From Periconia sp. R9002 (lineage: Eukaryota > Ascomycota > Dothideomycetes > Pleosporales > Periconiaceae): a stretch of DNA of 64,000 nucleotides. Location of the stretch: positions 124,001 through 188,000 of the forward strand of contig JAMAHW010000036.1 of NCBI GenBank assembly GCA_023627715.1. The letters run 5' to 3'. Each line of letters begins with the position of its first letter. The first letter of the stretch is position 1. This document shows positions 44,823-57,473 of this stretch, piece by piece. Below the pieces are notes generated by a model. It was not told where the DNA came from and searched no databases. It worked only from the letters and a program-made list of their open reading frames with translations. A program made the translations under genes and the position numbers.

Positions 44823-47393
44823 ATGCCTGCAGTTGCACAAGCTTTGGCAAGTCGCGCCGGAGAGACAATGGAGCACTTGGAAAGCGCACTGGCACTGGCG
44901 GAGCGCGAGATAACAGAGAGCATTTCATCACTTGTGCGCCGAATCAACATACCCTCCAACTCGACGAGCCCGCCTGGTTTGATAGAGGCCAACACGCGGG
45001 ATCCATGGAAAGAGAGCGGCAAATATGCGCTAGCATACGTCTACTTTTGCATCCCATTACTTGTGTTCGCTGGTCTCCTGCGATACTATCACTTGTTCAC
45101 GGATAAGATACGGACGGCACTCCACCAAGAAGAGGTATTGAAGTCCTCGACAACCTCATCCCCAGACACAGACTACGAGTTGTCGGTTCTATATACTGAC
45201 AAGTCTACCATGAAGTTTTTTCCGCGTGAGGGTCCATTACCACACGCCCCAAAGGGGCAGTCCAGTGTCTCTTCCCTGAGGCCCATCAACATTTGCATAG
45301 CACTCTTCCGGTTCATTTTTTATCGACCACTTCGGCAAATACAAATCAAGAAGGGCTGGAGACCGCTGGTGTTCCCTTCCGCAGCCGTGTGTCTCATTGT
45401 CGTGGCAGCTTTGGCTGTAGGTATCTGCTACAGCTTTATCCCACAACCCCTCTTTTGGCAGAGCATCTCCTATGGCTCGCCCCCACTTGCTGTTCGATCT
45501 GGGATGCTGGCTGTCGCTCTAATGCCGTGGATAGTCGGATTGGCGATGAAAGCAAATATCATTACCTTGATCACCGGAATCGGGCATGAAAGGCTGAATG
45601 TATTGCACCGATGGGGCGCGTACCTTTGTTTAATACTCAGCATCATCCATACGGTTCCATACTATATTACTCCTGTCTGGGATGACGGCGGCCGGCGTGT
45701 GTTCGAATCGCTATTTCAGCAGCAGGATGGATTCTATGCCTATGGAACTGGTGCGTATCATTATTTACTATGATTACAACATGACTAACCGACAGTAGGA
45801 GTCGCCGCTCTTGTACCGCTCGCTTTCCTCTGTGTCCACTCTCTTGAGCCTCTTCGTCACTGGATGTATGAGCTTTTTGTGACCCTCCACGTTCCTGTCG
45901 CAATAGTGTTTCTTGGTATGCTGTTTTGGCATTGCAACAACTATCTCACCTCTTGGAACTATCTTTTCGCAACTCTGGCCATTTGGCTTACGTCCTACGC
46001 GGTGCGGGTCTTCTATCTCAACTGGACGAACCCCACTCGCATGTCGTGGCTGATCGGTGACGAAGCAGCCGTAACGATAATGCCGGAAAACGCTATCAAG
46101 ATTACAATTCCAACCAAGACGAGGTGGCGCCCGGGACAATACGTGTACTTGCGTATGCCAGGTATCTCCGTTTTCGAAAACCACCCGTTCACTATCGCAT
46201 CCCTTTGCAGCGAGGACTTCCCCTCCGAGTATGGTGAGGGATACAGAGACATGGTTCTTGTCTTCCGTCCCTTTGGCGGTTTCACTAAAAAGGTCCTCAA
46301 TAGTGCTCTTGAGCATGGCCCCTGGCACACTTATCGCGCCTTCATTGATGGGCCTTATGGTGGTATGCAGCGACGCATCGAAGCGTTCGACGACGTTGTC
46401 CTCATTGCTGGCGGTTCCGGAATCACAGCCATCATCTCACAGATTCTTTCCCTGATCAAAAAGATGCGCGACGGCAAAGCTGTCACACGCAAAGTGCGCG
46501 TAATTTGGGCATTGAAGCGGCCGGAGACCATGGAGTGGTTTAAAGAAGAACTCCGCATTTGCCGTGAATTTGCACCTCCGGAGAGTGTGGAGTGCCAGTT
46601 TTACATCACTGGTGCAAAGAGAACCCAGGCAGGCACTATTGTCTCTGCAAAGACACCTACGCGTCCAGTCTCCCTCTTCTTCCATGACAAAGTCAACGAC
46701 GCGTTTCAAAACATCGCTGATCATCGGCTTTCGGGTATCTCCACCAAACGGCACTCCGCTCTGATCCGTGATGAGGCGCAAGGCGACGCCGAAAAGGAGA
46801 AAGAACTGCGTCGCGAGAACGAGGACAGCATTACCGCTCTTCCCCAGGCACACCTTGTACCCGTAAATCGCAGCCACACCACAACTCCAAACTCTTCCAA
46901 CCCGGATCTCATCGCGCCACACCCACGCTCCATTGCGTCCCGCCGTCAAGACCGCAACCTGTCCCTCGATATCTCCACCGCGCTCTCCTCCACTGCAGGC
47001 AGCGGCGCCCTCGACCCTTCCGTACTCCAACACAACCCCTCGTCTCCGACTACCTCCGGCGAACCAGGTGCGCAAGCCATCCAAGGCTTCGACTTCGGCT
47101 TCCCTTCAACGCCCACCGAGTTCCAGAAGAACCTGATGCGCTTCGCCTTCCTGCCTGCGGCCGTCAAGAAAAAAGATGGCTGGAGCACCGAGTATGGCCG
47201 CCCCGATCTCAGGTTCCTGCTCCGCGAAATGGGGCGAGACTTTGGGCGGCGCACGTGCGTATTCGTCTGCGGGCCTGCGGGGATGCGCACGGCGGTCAGT
47301 GAGACGGTCGCTGAGATGCAGAGGAGCATCTGGAGCGATGCTCAAGGGAGGAGAGACGAGATCTTTTTGCACGCGGAAAATTATGCGCTTTGA
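44823..47393 (+). CDS. ferric reductase-type transmembrane flavocytochrome
   Basis: Exons 44823-45750 and 45799-47393 (intron GTGCGT...CAGTAG) give 840 residues. The protein moves electrons from NADPH through FAD and two hemes across a membrane to reduce extracellular metals. Membrane segments are clear (YVYFCIPLLVFAGLLRYY; VCLIVVAALAVGICYSF; others). The paired heme His are in HRWGAYLCLILSIIHTVPY and HVPVAIVFLGMLFWH. The FAD site is ENHPFTIAS. NADPH motifs are GGSGIT and, near the C-terminus, FVCGPAGM. Between them lies a Ser/Thr/Pro-rich insertion of about 170 residues. The N-terminus has no obvious cleavable signal. Ferric or cupric reductase at the plasma membrane is likely; a different acceptor is possible. 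No oxidase or permease partner is adjacent. Confidence 0.93.
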
Positions 47394-47954
47394 ATTTTTC
47401 TCTCTTCCTCTTTCATCTTTTTTTTCTTTCTTTCTGTTTATATTTCTTACCCATGTTTGATATTGTGCATAGCGTGTGAACTCGGCCGGATGGACGGAAC
47501 GACGGACGGATCTTGTTTATACCACCTACACCTTTTTCCTTTTCTTGTGTTTCATTTCGTGTATCATTTATCTTGTCACGGCCTATCATGGAAGGAATGA
47601 TGCCCTGTCTTTCCAGCTTTTCCATTCTCGTAATGTGTTGTTTCGTATTAGCACGGTTGGGGGCGGGGGAACGAGGAAAAGACATGAAGGAGATGATACC
47701 CACTACTACACTCGAATTGAGTAACAAATACTTCCATCTACATGGATCCTTTTGTTGATGGACAATCATGTTTCGAAGCATGCAAAGATGTAGACCTTGA
47801 ATATAACTACCATCTGATTATACAACCAGCTTTTTCTTTGCCGCTCTAATTTTGTATTTGTATCTTATTTGATGATGATTACATACCACCACACGTATAT
47901 ACGTATGTTCCACATATTGCCTTCACTCCTTTTACCATCATCCCACTTCTCCCC
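47394..47954. other. intergenic between converging genes
   Basis: T-rich and AT-rich sequence between the ferric reductase 3' end and the minus-strand esterase 3' end, as expected for two facing 3' UTRs. No gene is seen. Confidence 0.5.
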
Positions 47955-49574
47955 TCAATAATTCACCTGATCATTCCAATACATAGTCTCATGCTGAACC
48001 TCGGGCCCCGTAGCCTTCAACTCCCAGCCAAACTTGACATTAATATACCTGATCAAATGGCTCGCGACCTTGACATGCCCCACATCGTTGGGGTGAAACG
48101 TAGGTCCAATGTCCCCGTGCTGCAGAATGCCTTTGGTATCGAAATAATGCACCGGCAAACCCTGCGCGCCCAACTCGCTCGCCACGCGCGCGACCTCGTC
48201 GATAAATTTGGCCTGCTGCACCCACGTGTTTCCCTGCCGCACGAAATTGCCCCAGAGCCCCATCAGCACGATTTCCGCGTCCGGGAACGTCTCGTGCACC
48301 CGCGGCACAAAGGAGAGGTACGAGCGGTAGTACGAATCGCCGCGGACGGGGTTAGCCGTGTTGTTGTCGTTTGTGCCGATGTTGATGCTGGTAGTTCTGT
48401 TAGCTTCGAGGTTGGGCATGGTGGATTTAGCTATCGGTGCGCTTACATGACCAGGTCGGTGGGCGTCGGCTGCGAGGCAAAGGGGTACAGAGGGGGTGTC
48501 GAGTTGTATAGCGCGAGCGCGCGTGGCGACGTGTCGGAAGTATGGAACCATTGAAAGGTTTGTCCTCGTGGGTTGCCCCAGCAGTTGGCGTCGTGAAGGC
48601 AGATGCCCGGGTATGCGGTTACGCTGAATTCGGTCTCGCCCAGGCCGGCGCCGACGGCATCTGTTTTGGACTTTGTCAGAAGTTGCGGGTTGGAGATCAG
48701 GGAGGGTTCGTCCGCTGCTGCTGCCAATTCTCTCGTATATCACAGAATACCAATTCTTTGGGGGCAGGAAGGGGGGGAGGAAGTTGGGGTGACAGATAGC
48801 AAAAGAGACGGGCGTGGAAGAGACGTACATCCGAATCCAGAAAACGCTTCGTACGTAGCACCATAACCGCTCTGTAGACTGTCTCCAATGAACTCGATCC
48901 TCCTCGAGAACTCTGGCACTTTGATCAACTTCTCGTGCTTGGCCAAATGAACAGCGGAGATTTGCACGCCATAGGCCCAGTTGGTGACTCGTAGTTCAAA
49001 AACGAGGGGAAGCTGCGACGGAAGCGTAGCGTTGAGACCCGGGGTCGTAGAAGAGACGAATTGATGGGTTGCATTAGTGGTGATGTTGGAAAGTTGCCAG
49101 TCCAAACCGGCTACGCGATAGGCCACAAGGACGGTGTTGGTCGTGTGAGGACCAAATGTGATGGCTACGTTTTCGCCGGTAAAGACGAACTTGAGGCCTG
49201 GGGCTCTGAGCGTCAAGAAGATTGGTCAGTCAGTGAATGGGTAGGGAGGCGATGGGATGAATCTTGGTACATGGTAGGTATTGTAATGTAGTAAAGACTA
49301 ATAATTGTTTTTTTTTTCTTTCTTTTTTTGTGGCTATTCATGATATATGTTTAACAACTTACGCCCACCAAGAAATGTGTTGGCTATCCCATCGGCCTTT
49401 GTACGATAATTCCGTTGCGTTTGGCCCATATGTTGTCCATTTCGTAGCGTTTGAACTGAAGGAAGCAACTTTGGTATCTATGAATTGTGTTTGTCGTTCT
49501 CTTCCGTTTTCGTAGATGGTCGCCGCGGTAAGTGTACACAACGAAGCAAGCGCGCAGATGGAGAAAACCTTCAT
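47955..49574 (-). CDS. secreted SGNH hydrolase, carbohydrate esterase 2-like
   Basis: Exons 49574-49363, 49205-48829, 48660-48447 and 48387-47955; 411 residues. The N-terminus is a signal peptide (MKVFSICALASLCTLTAATI). A jelly-roll-like part comes first (GRWDSQHISWW, GLKFVFTGENVAITFG). The SGNH domain follows, with the nucleophile block FIGDSLQSGYG, an oxyanion Gly in the YPGICL region, the NIGTND block, and the final Asp-His pair in HPNDVGH. This order (small beta domain, then SGNH) fits CE2 deacetylases that remove acetyl groups from xylan or mannan outside the cell. The Ser in GDSL and the DxxH are all present, so it looks active. The gene ends just before the retrotransposon-disrupted region. 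Confidence 0.9.
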
Positions 49575-50075
49575 CTTAACGATTGATGATGAAGATCTCA
49601 ATCGACCCAGAAAATATCAACTGAGGGAAACAGCGGAAGATATAGAGCCATCAGGAACAGTTGACGCTAAGCTGCAAAGCTAGAAAGAAGCTGCGTTAGG
49701 ATCGAATCTACGTGACGGCTCGGAACGTCTGGCAGGTCGCTCCGGTTGACATGCGGTTAAATCGAGGAGCGGAAGATGTAGCTTGTGACTTTGCAAGCAA
49801 TTTCTCCGCAAATAACGTAGCGAGCAAGGCGGGCGGACTACAAATACGAATGCCCCTCCCTCTCACTGGCAAACTCGAGCAGGATGACGGGTTTGCTCAT
49901 CTGTGGCGGCGAGGAGAGGAGGGAGGTGGGATAGGGTTGAGGGTCATGTTACTATTATACGACAAAGGCAGCGAGCATCTGAAAGTTGGAAGCCATCTGC
50001 CGAGACTGTTACCTTCTGGATTTGGAGACGGGGGCTGCGAGCTGGCGGGGCAATCCTGTCGCATAGCAAATATGC
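49575..50075. other. esterase upstream region, up to the left LTR
   Basis: Normal GC content up to base 50075, then an abrupt change at the LTR. An open plus-strand frame (from about 49712) has no family features. No remnant of the missing catalase 3' half is recognisable here. Confidence 0.5.
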
Positions 50076-50236
50076 TGTTGGTTATAGCCCTGTCACGTAA
50101 TTATGTCTATTCACAGAGCGTTTATTCCACTGCCTAGGCTGCTACCTAGGTAGTAGGCTAGTAGGTATATATACCTACTACCCCTATATATAGCTACTAG
50201 ATTAGTTAATACACTCTCTATTTCTTAGTACCTATA
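50076..50236 (+). repeat. left LTR
   Basis: 161 bases, starting TGTTGGTTATAG and ending AGTACCTATA. It carries an internal inverted motif around GTAGGTATATATACCTAC. The flanking 5 bases on the left (TATGC) do not match those right of the other LTR. Confidence 0.92.
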
Positions 50237-53200
50237 GGTTATAGAGCCTTCTATATAACTACTACGTACTTTAGTTTAGTAACTCTAATCTTAATTATAG
50301 TCTAATATAGGCTTTTATAGTTTATTATCTACGCCTCTAAGTGCTATTTTAATATACTCTACGCACTATTAACGTACTTTATATATATTAGAAGAAAGGG
50401 TGTTTTATTAATACTAGTGCTTTATATTATACTTATACTTTATATTATATATTACTATTACTATAATAAATAGTAAGACTATAAAGTAGAAGCCTACTTT
50501 CTAAGTTATCCTAAAAAGTAAAAATAACTATACTAAGTAGTATTATAAGATAGCTTTACTACTTAGTATAAGCTATAATATTTTTAAATCTTAGACTAAT
50601 AATTATTCTTACTAGCCTATAGAACCTAAAATTAGCTTTTATACTAAAATAGCGTTCTAGAATTAAAAGTAAGACACTCTACTTTTTTCTCCTAAATAAG
50701 TAAGTATACTACGCCCTAAAGTAATAGACTCTCTTACTTAAGTAGTAGGTAGTAATATTATTAGTTAACTTTTTAAAATTTATATAAAAGTAGCTAAGTA
50801 GTTATTTATAGAGAATTACTAATAATAAAAATACTACTAGAAGGTTTATTATAAAGCTATTTAAGTTTTTAGTAAAATTATATTTCTTAGCCTCTAGCGT
50901 AATATTACTACTATAGCTAAAATAATAGAAAGTTCTAAGAAAGCCTAAGATAAGCTTATAAAACTTACTAAGCCTACTAACGCTAAAGTTATAGCTAAGT
51001 TTAATTAAATTTTAGCTATAACTAGTAGTAAGAAATTTAATCTTATAGAGGAATACCTAGTTACTATATAAAAGGTATAGCTTAACTATAAGAAAGTTAG
51101 ATAAATAAGCTATAGATTACTTTTTACTAAAACTCTTAATAGTTTAGACTAGTAATATACTAGTATCCTAAATAAATATAATATTAATAAAGTTAGTAAC
51201 TATAGTAAGAATAATTATACTATAATATATAAAAATATTATTAAGTATAAGCATAACTACTACTATAAGTAGAACTAGTAGAATTAAGAATAAAGATAAA
51301 GATAAAAACGTAGTTATAGTAGTAGTTATAGCTTATTCTATAGTTAGTTTTATAGAAATAATAATAGTAGATTCTATAAATAAGGCTCTAGCCTATATTA
51401 TAGATAAAGTTATAGTTTTATTTAAATTTAAAGATTAGTAGAACTAACGTACTTTACTTATAGTAGATAAAGCTATATATTTTATAACTACCTATCTACC
51501 CTAACGCCTACTTCTTAAGGCACTTTAGCCTCTACCTAAACTAAATATAATTACTATAATTACTCTAAATATACTAAAGCTAAGTATTATAAGCTTAAAA
51601 ATAATTAGGCTAATAGTATCTATTATAATAAGTACGTTTAGCCTAAAAGTAAAAAACCTTATAAAAATAAGAATAAGGTCTTTTCTACTTTTACTTACTA
51701 TACCTATACTCCTTTTAATAACGCTAATAATAGTAATAATAATAATAATTCTATTCCTATAGTTACTACTTTCTAAAGTATAAATATTAACTATAAGTCT
51801 TTATCTATATTTACTTCTCTATTTATAGTTAACGTAGTATAGCTTAAGCCTTATATAATAGTAAAGAATATTATAATAGATAGTATAGAAAACTTAAGTA
51901 GTAAAATAAAGGTAGGTAGTAATAGTAGTAATATTAATATCTAAATAATAGATTCTAGAGTTAGTTATTATATTATTAATAATAGAACCTAGTTTTCTTT
52001 ATATACTAATTAAACTATAATAATTAACCTAACTAGTAATAATTAACTACTTTTAGAAAGACGTAGTAATATTTAAGCTATAGTCTATATATCTAAGAGT
52101 AAACGTATACTACTAATACTTTATAATATACTTTTTATAAATAGCGCATAATACTATCTTATTTTACTTAGATAGTTAATAAATACTAATAGAACTACGT
52201 TTACTAGCGATACTAAAGGTATATATATATACTAAAATAGTATAGAAGTTACTTTTACTTAGTAAAAAAATTATTTATATTACTTTACTATCTTTTATAA
52301 CCTATCTACTAGCGCTACTTTAGCTACTATAAGTAACGCTATCTTTAATAACTTTAACTACTTTAATAATAGTAATAGCGTTTTTACTATTATTATAGTT
52401 AACTTCTCTAACTCTATATAGTAATAGTATTATTACTTTAGATATATAGGCCTTAATAATATACGTCTAGCACTAAAATAAAGTAAAAGTATTCTACTTA
52501 CTAATAAATAGATTATTACTTATCTATAGTAACTTTATCTAATATGTAATACTATACGCACCCTACACTATATACTTTATAACTTATCTAGCTAACTATT
52601 TATAAACTTTAGCGTACTTATAGTATTTAATCTATAGAGTTTTAACTCTATTAAAGGTATATAAAGTAAGTAATACGCTATAGTACGCTCTAACTCTATA
52701 TTTTATAGTAGTAATATACGTTTTCTTAAAACTAAAAAAGGTAGTAATAGTATTATTATTAAAATAGTAACTTAGTTTAAAGTATATAATATAGTTAAGG
52801 TCTACGTCTTATAATATAATAATACCTATTATATAGTAAAAATAAAAAAATAGGAGGCTAAAAATAGTAAGATACTAGAGCTATTTATACTCTATACTTA
52901 TTAGTAAAATAGTTAAGTTAAGTAAGCTAATTACACCCTATATAAACGTACTACTACTATAATTTAGGATAATACTCTACCTTAGCCTTAAGTTTACTAC
53001 TTTATTAATTATATAGAGGAGGTAATTTAGAACTTATTACTCTTTTAAAAACTATAGCTTTTTACTATATAATAAGTATCTTAGCTAAAAAAGTATACGC
53101 TATATAAAGTACTTTATAAATTAAAAAAAATACTCTATAAAATAATTAATTATATTACGTCTAACTACTCTAAGGATATAGCGTATAGCGCTTAAGTCTA

Positions 53201-55679
53201 TACTACTATTCTACCTAAGATTTAAGAGTTAAAGCTTTATACTTTTTACGCTACCCTAAGTTACTTTCTATACTTAGAGAGTAAGTCTATTATATAGATT
53301 TAGAATCTAGATAAGTAGTGCGCTACTTATATTATATTAGTACGTATAAATAATATATAAAAATTTAATAACCCTATACTTTATAGTAACGTATATTATT
53401 TACCTACTAATCCTCCTATACTAGAGCGAGCACCTACGCCTATTAGTAATTACTTAAATAAAGAGTACACTTTTATAGTACGTAAAAAGTTAAATAAGAA
53501 GCCTTCTACTATAAGCTATAGTATCTCTTAACTATAAGATGTAAATAATAAAAATACTAATTTAGTTCTTAGTACTTATAAATAATAAAATACTACTAAA
53601 GTAACTAAGTATAATATTAAATAATACTTTTAAGGTATCTCTATAGATGCTACTACTATTACTAAACAATTTTAGATAGCTAAAAAAGAAGGTATTCTTT
53701 CTATTAGACTAGTAGTCTAGATATATAATCTAGGCTATTAGTAGTAAACTCTCCTATAGTAATAACCTAATAAGGAAAACCTATATTATATATACTACCT
53801 ACGCGGCATTAAATATATTTCTAGCCCTAAAAGTAGATACTAAGTATATTATAAAGAAAATAAAATATATATTAGTTCTAATCTATAGAACGTTAACCTT
53901 TTTAATAACTAATATTACTATTATTATAATAAGAACTTTATTTATAATAGTAATAATCTATATATATAATATTATTTTAATTATATAGCGTATAAGCGCC
54001 TAGGGGATAGCTATTTTATTATAGCTAATAATACTATTATACATCTTAATATATTAGCTCCTAATTCTAAAATACTATTAAATATATATAGTGTGTACTA
54101 TTTTTGTAATATTGTATACTACTTTAGATTATAACTAGGCGTTTACTAGAGATATAAAGTATAGTATAAAACTTACTGTAGTATAACTCTATAAGACGTT
54201 GAATTTTATAAATACTAATATAATTAATACTAAGACTAGAATCTACTATATAATTATAATTATTTATGTATATTATATAAATTTAATAGTTTTAGGGATA
54301 ATAAATACTATTAAAATTAGCTACTACTAGCACTATAAGATATTACTAAAGACCTACTATTAGCTAATAATTATATTCCTAAAATACTACTATAAGAGTA
54401 TTTTATTATTTTATTTAATAAATCTAATTATAATAGTATAACTATAGATAGGACTAAACCTTAAAAGTGCTATTAATATATACTAAGACGGCGTATTTAT
54501 ATATTTCGTACTAAAAATTAATATAAAGTGTATATTAATAAAAACTAGGCGTATTACTTTCTAACTACTAAATAATTATAAATGTTTTAGGGTTAATGCG
54601 GATAATATACTAGACAATGCTGTAAGTATTTAAGTAGAACCCTATACTAATAATATTAAAAATAAGGGGATGTATTAACTTATAAGTCTATATAATTAAA
54701 AGTTAAGGCTGTATTACCTCCTAAATAGAGATACAGTTTATATTAGTTATAACTATATTAAGAAATAAAACTTTCTAGATAACTATGCGCCTATTAGTGC
54801 GATAGTAATAATCTATATAATATATATTAAAAATGTAGTATAACCTACTTTAATAAAATACTAGTTATAAATATTAATCCCTAAAATAAAGAAGGACTAG
54901 CGTATACTTAATACTTTAAAATATATATTATATACCTTTATAGTAGACTATATACTTAGTATATTACTAATAATAAGTACTACTAATATATAAGTAACGA
55001 CGGCACTATATATAATATATATACTAGAAAAGATAAGCCTATAGTTGTTAGTAAGGAATATATAATATACTAAGCTACTAGTATATATAGGTGTAAAAGG
55101 AACTATATACTATATAACGCTTATAAATAAAAGCGTCTCTTAAAGTAACTATATAGAACGTAGTGTATAAAAATCTTTATACCTTATTATACGTATAGTT
55201 GTATCTTAGAAGCCTAGGAGAAGGACTATTAGAGTATTAAATAGATTAGAGAATAAGAACCCTCTTTTATAATAAGGAGGGCTAATAACTTATAATATAA
55301 TAATAGACTACCTCTAATTTACTACTTCTAAATATAGATAGTTAAATTAAATAATAGTAACGAGTTTAATAATAACGATATTAATTAGGATATAGTTACT
55401 AAACTTACCCTATAACTAACTATAATAATAGTAACTATTACGTTTATAAGTCCTAGCTTATTAGAGTATATATACGTAGATAATTTTATTAATAGCGACT
55501 TAATAATAATAGTAGCTATAGCTTTACTCCCTACTTATATTAACTTTATAAAAGACCTATAGAAAGATGCTAAGTTAAAAGCTAAAGTAAATACTGTAAA
55601 TACGCCTAAGTATATCTAAGATCTAATAATACTTAACTTATATAAAGAGGCTATAAAGACACCTAAGGCTAAATAATAG

Positions 55680-57180
55680 AAAAGTGTAATAATTTTAGAG
55701 ATTAAATAACTTAAAAAAAAAGGGGTCTTTAAAGTTACGTTATTACCTAAAGGTGTATAAGTTATTAGCTATTAATTAGTTTTTAAGATTAAACTAACTC
55801 CTACTAGTAAGGTAGATAAGTTTAAAGCTAAATTAGTTATACGTAGTTTTACCTAGAAAAACGGCGTTAATATTAATAAAATATAGTTACTAATAATTAA
55901 AGTTACTACTCTACGTATATTATTTGCTATTACTACGTCTCTTAGGTAGATATAGGTAGTTTCTAACGTAGTTATAGCGTTTCTAAATTTAATACTAAAT
56001 AAAGAAATATATATTTAGCTACTATCTTTTATTAAGTTACCTAAAGGCTATATATAGCGTCTATAGTAAGCGTTATATAGTTTATAATAATTACTATAAT
56101 TATAGTATTAAACTCTTAAAATAGTACTAGAGTGTCTTAGTTTTTAGGTTAGTAATTATAACCTATATATTTTTATTTATAATAAAAAGCAAATCTTCCT
56201 TAGTATTTATATAAATAATATAATTATATTTACTACTATTAAGTCTCTCTTTAATAATTTTAAAGTAGTACTACGTAAGTACTTTTAGATAAATAATATT
56301 ATAACTAGTGTCTACCTTAGCGTTTAAGTTATAAAGTAGGCTAATAGTAATATTATATTATTCTAGAGTAAATATATTAAAAAGATACTTACTTAATATA
56401 ATTAGACTTATAGTTCTATTACTATACTACTGTATAACGCTAGCTAGCACCTATATATAGATAAAGATAGCCCTAAACTGCCTAAACCTTTTTACTACCT
56501 ATATTAGAGTAAGTTTAGTTTATATCTTTAGTTACTAATATAGATAAGACTAGACTTTACTTATAGTATTACTTTATATAGTTATTTTAACTCTCGCCTA
56601 TTATAAAATAATATAGATAGTCTTAATTATATTATATTATTTCTTCGCAGTACACCTAATAATAGGCTTACGTATAAGAAGAGGGACGATCTTACTATAC
56701 GTATATATATTAATACTAATTATAATAACTATCTAAATACGCGATAATCTACTACTAAGTATATACTAATAATAAGTAATAACCTAGTTTTATAGTATTT
56801 ATAACGTTAAAAGGTAACTGCTCTCTCTACGTATAAAGCTAAGTATATAGTAGTTAGTAAGTATAGTATAGAAGTACTATAAGCTATACGTTTCTTTAAT
56901 AACTTACGCGTTAAAATTTTAGGAGATAGGGGGCTAAAAGATAGGGGGCTAGAAAATAGAGGGTTATACTCTAGCACTCTTAGTTATTTATAGGTACTTA
57001 TTTATATTAATAATTAGGCTACTATTAAACTACTACGTAATAAGTCTATATTATAGAAGTTAAAATATATTAATATTAGGTATTATTAGTTACGTTACTA
57101 TATTAATAAAGGTACTTTAATAACTTATTAGGTAAGTAGTAAAGAGAATCCTACTAATGTTTTTACTAAGCTACTTACGT
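55680..57180 (+). pseudogene. Copia pol remnant (reverse transcriptase, RNase H)
   Basis: Translated in one frame the stretch keeps recognisable Copia spacing (RT palm start, Lys-rich linker, YxNN site, RNase H block, C-terminal tail) but is broken by many TAA and TAG codons. The two Asp of the active site now read Asn, a G-to-A change that fits RIP on the opposite strand. Confidence 0.8.
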
Positions 57181-57312
57181 TACTAATTTTTAAGTATATA
57201 CGTTAATTATTAAATATTTATAAAATTAAAGATAGTAATTAAGGACTTATTTTTTATTTATTTTATTTGTTTTATATTTTATATTAATTACGTTTTTTAG
57301 GACTAGGGGGGC

Positions 57313-57473
57313 TATTAGTTATAGCCCTATTACGTGATTATGTCTATTTACAGAGTATTTATTCCGCTGCCTAGGCTGCTGCCTAGGCAGTAGGCTAGTA
57401 GGTATATATACCTACTGCCCCTGTATATAGCCACTAGATTAGTTAATACACTCTCTATTTCCTAGCACCTACA
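57313..57473 (+). repeat. right LTR, inside a catalase gene
   Basis: 161 bases, starting TATTAGTTATAG and ending AGCACCTACA. It aligns without gaps to the left LTR, and the differences are all transitions. Its outer border (57473/57474) falls within the catalase coding sequence. Confidence 0.92.

Larger units (their letters stand above)
50076..57473 (+). mobile_element. RIP-degraded Copia LTR retrotransposon
   Basis: A 7.4 kb element flanked by two 161-base LTRs (50076-50236, 57313-57473) that begin TGTTGG (TATTAG on the right) and end CCTACA (CCTATA on the left). The interior is extremely AT-rich, with stop codons where Gln and Trp would be expected, as C-to-T change on either strand produces. 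Plus-strand pol traces: reverse transcriptase (KKGVFKVTLLPKGV near 55710, then VFKIKLTPTSKVDKFKAKLV), a damaged active site YINN where relatives have YVDD (near 56207), RNase H-like STYKAKYIVVS (near 56826), and the family-typical end KENPTNVFTKLL (near 57139). RT before RNase H with a Copia-like terminus supports Ty1/Copia. A polypurine tract (AGGACTAGGGGGGC) directly precedes the right LTR. The gag and integrase parts are too degraded for me to place. It cannot encode active proteins. Confidence 0.92.

Noticed and set aside
49712..50137. Plus-strand open frame of 141 residues beside the left LTR
   Set aside because: It runs into the LTR, has no family motif or signal peptide, and overlaps the esterase promoter region.
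50236..50250. A primer-binding site just after the left LTR (GGTTATAGAGCC)
   Set aside because: It resembles the usual Met-tRNA-type site but differs at adjacent bases, and RIP makes the original uncertain.
50237..57312. A second element nested inside the Copia element
   Set aside because: The element is long for Copia, but I found no internal terminal repeats; the unresolved part is more simply degraded gag and integrase.
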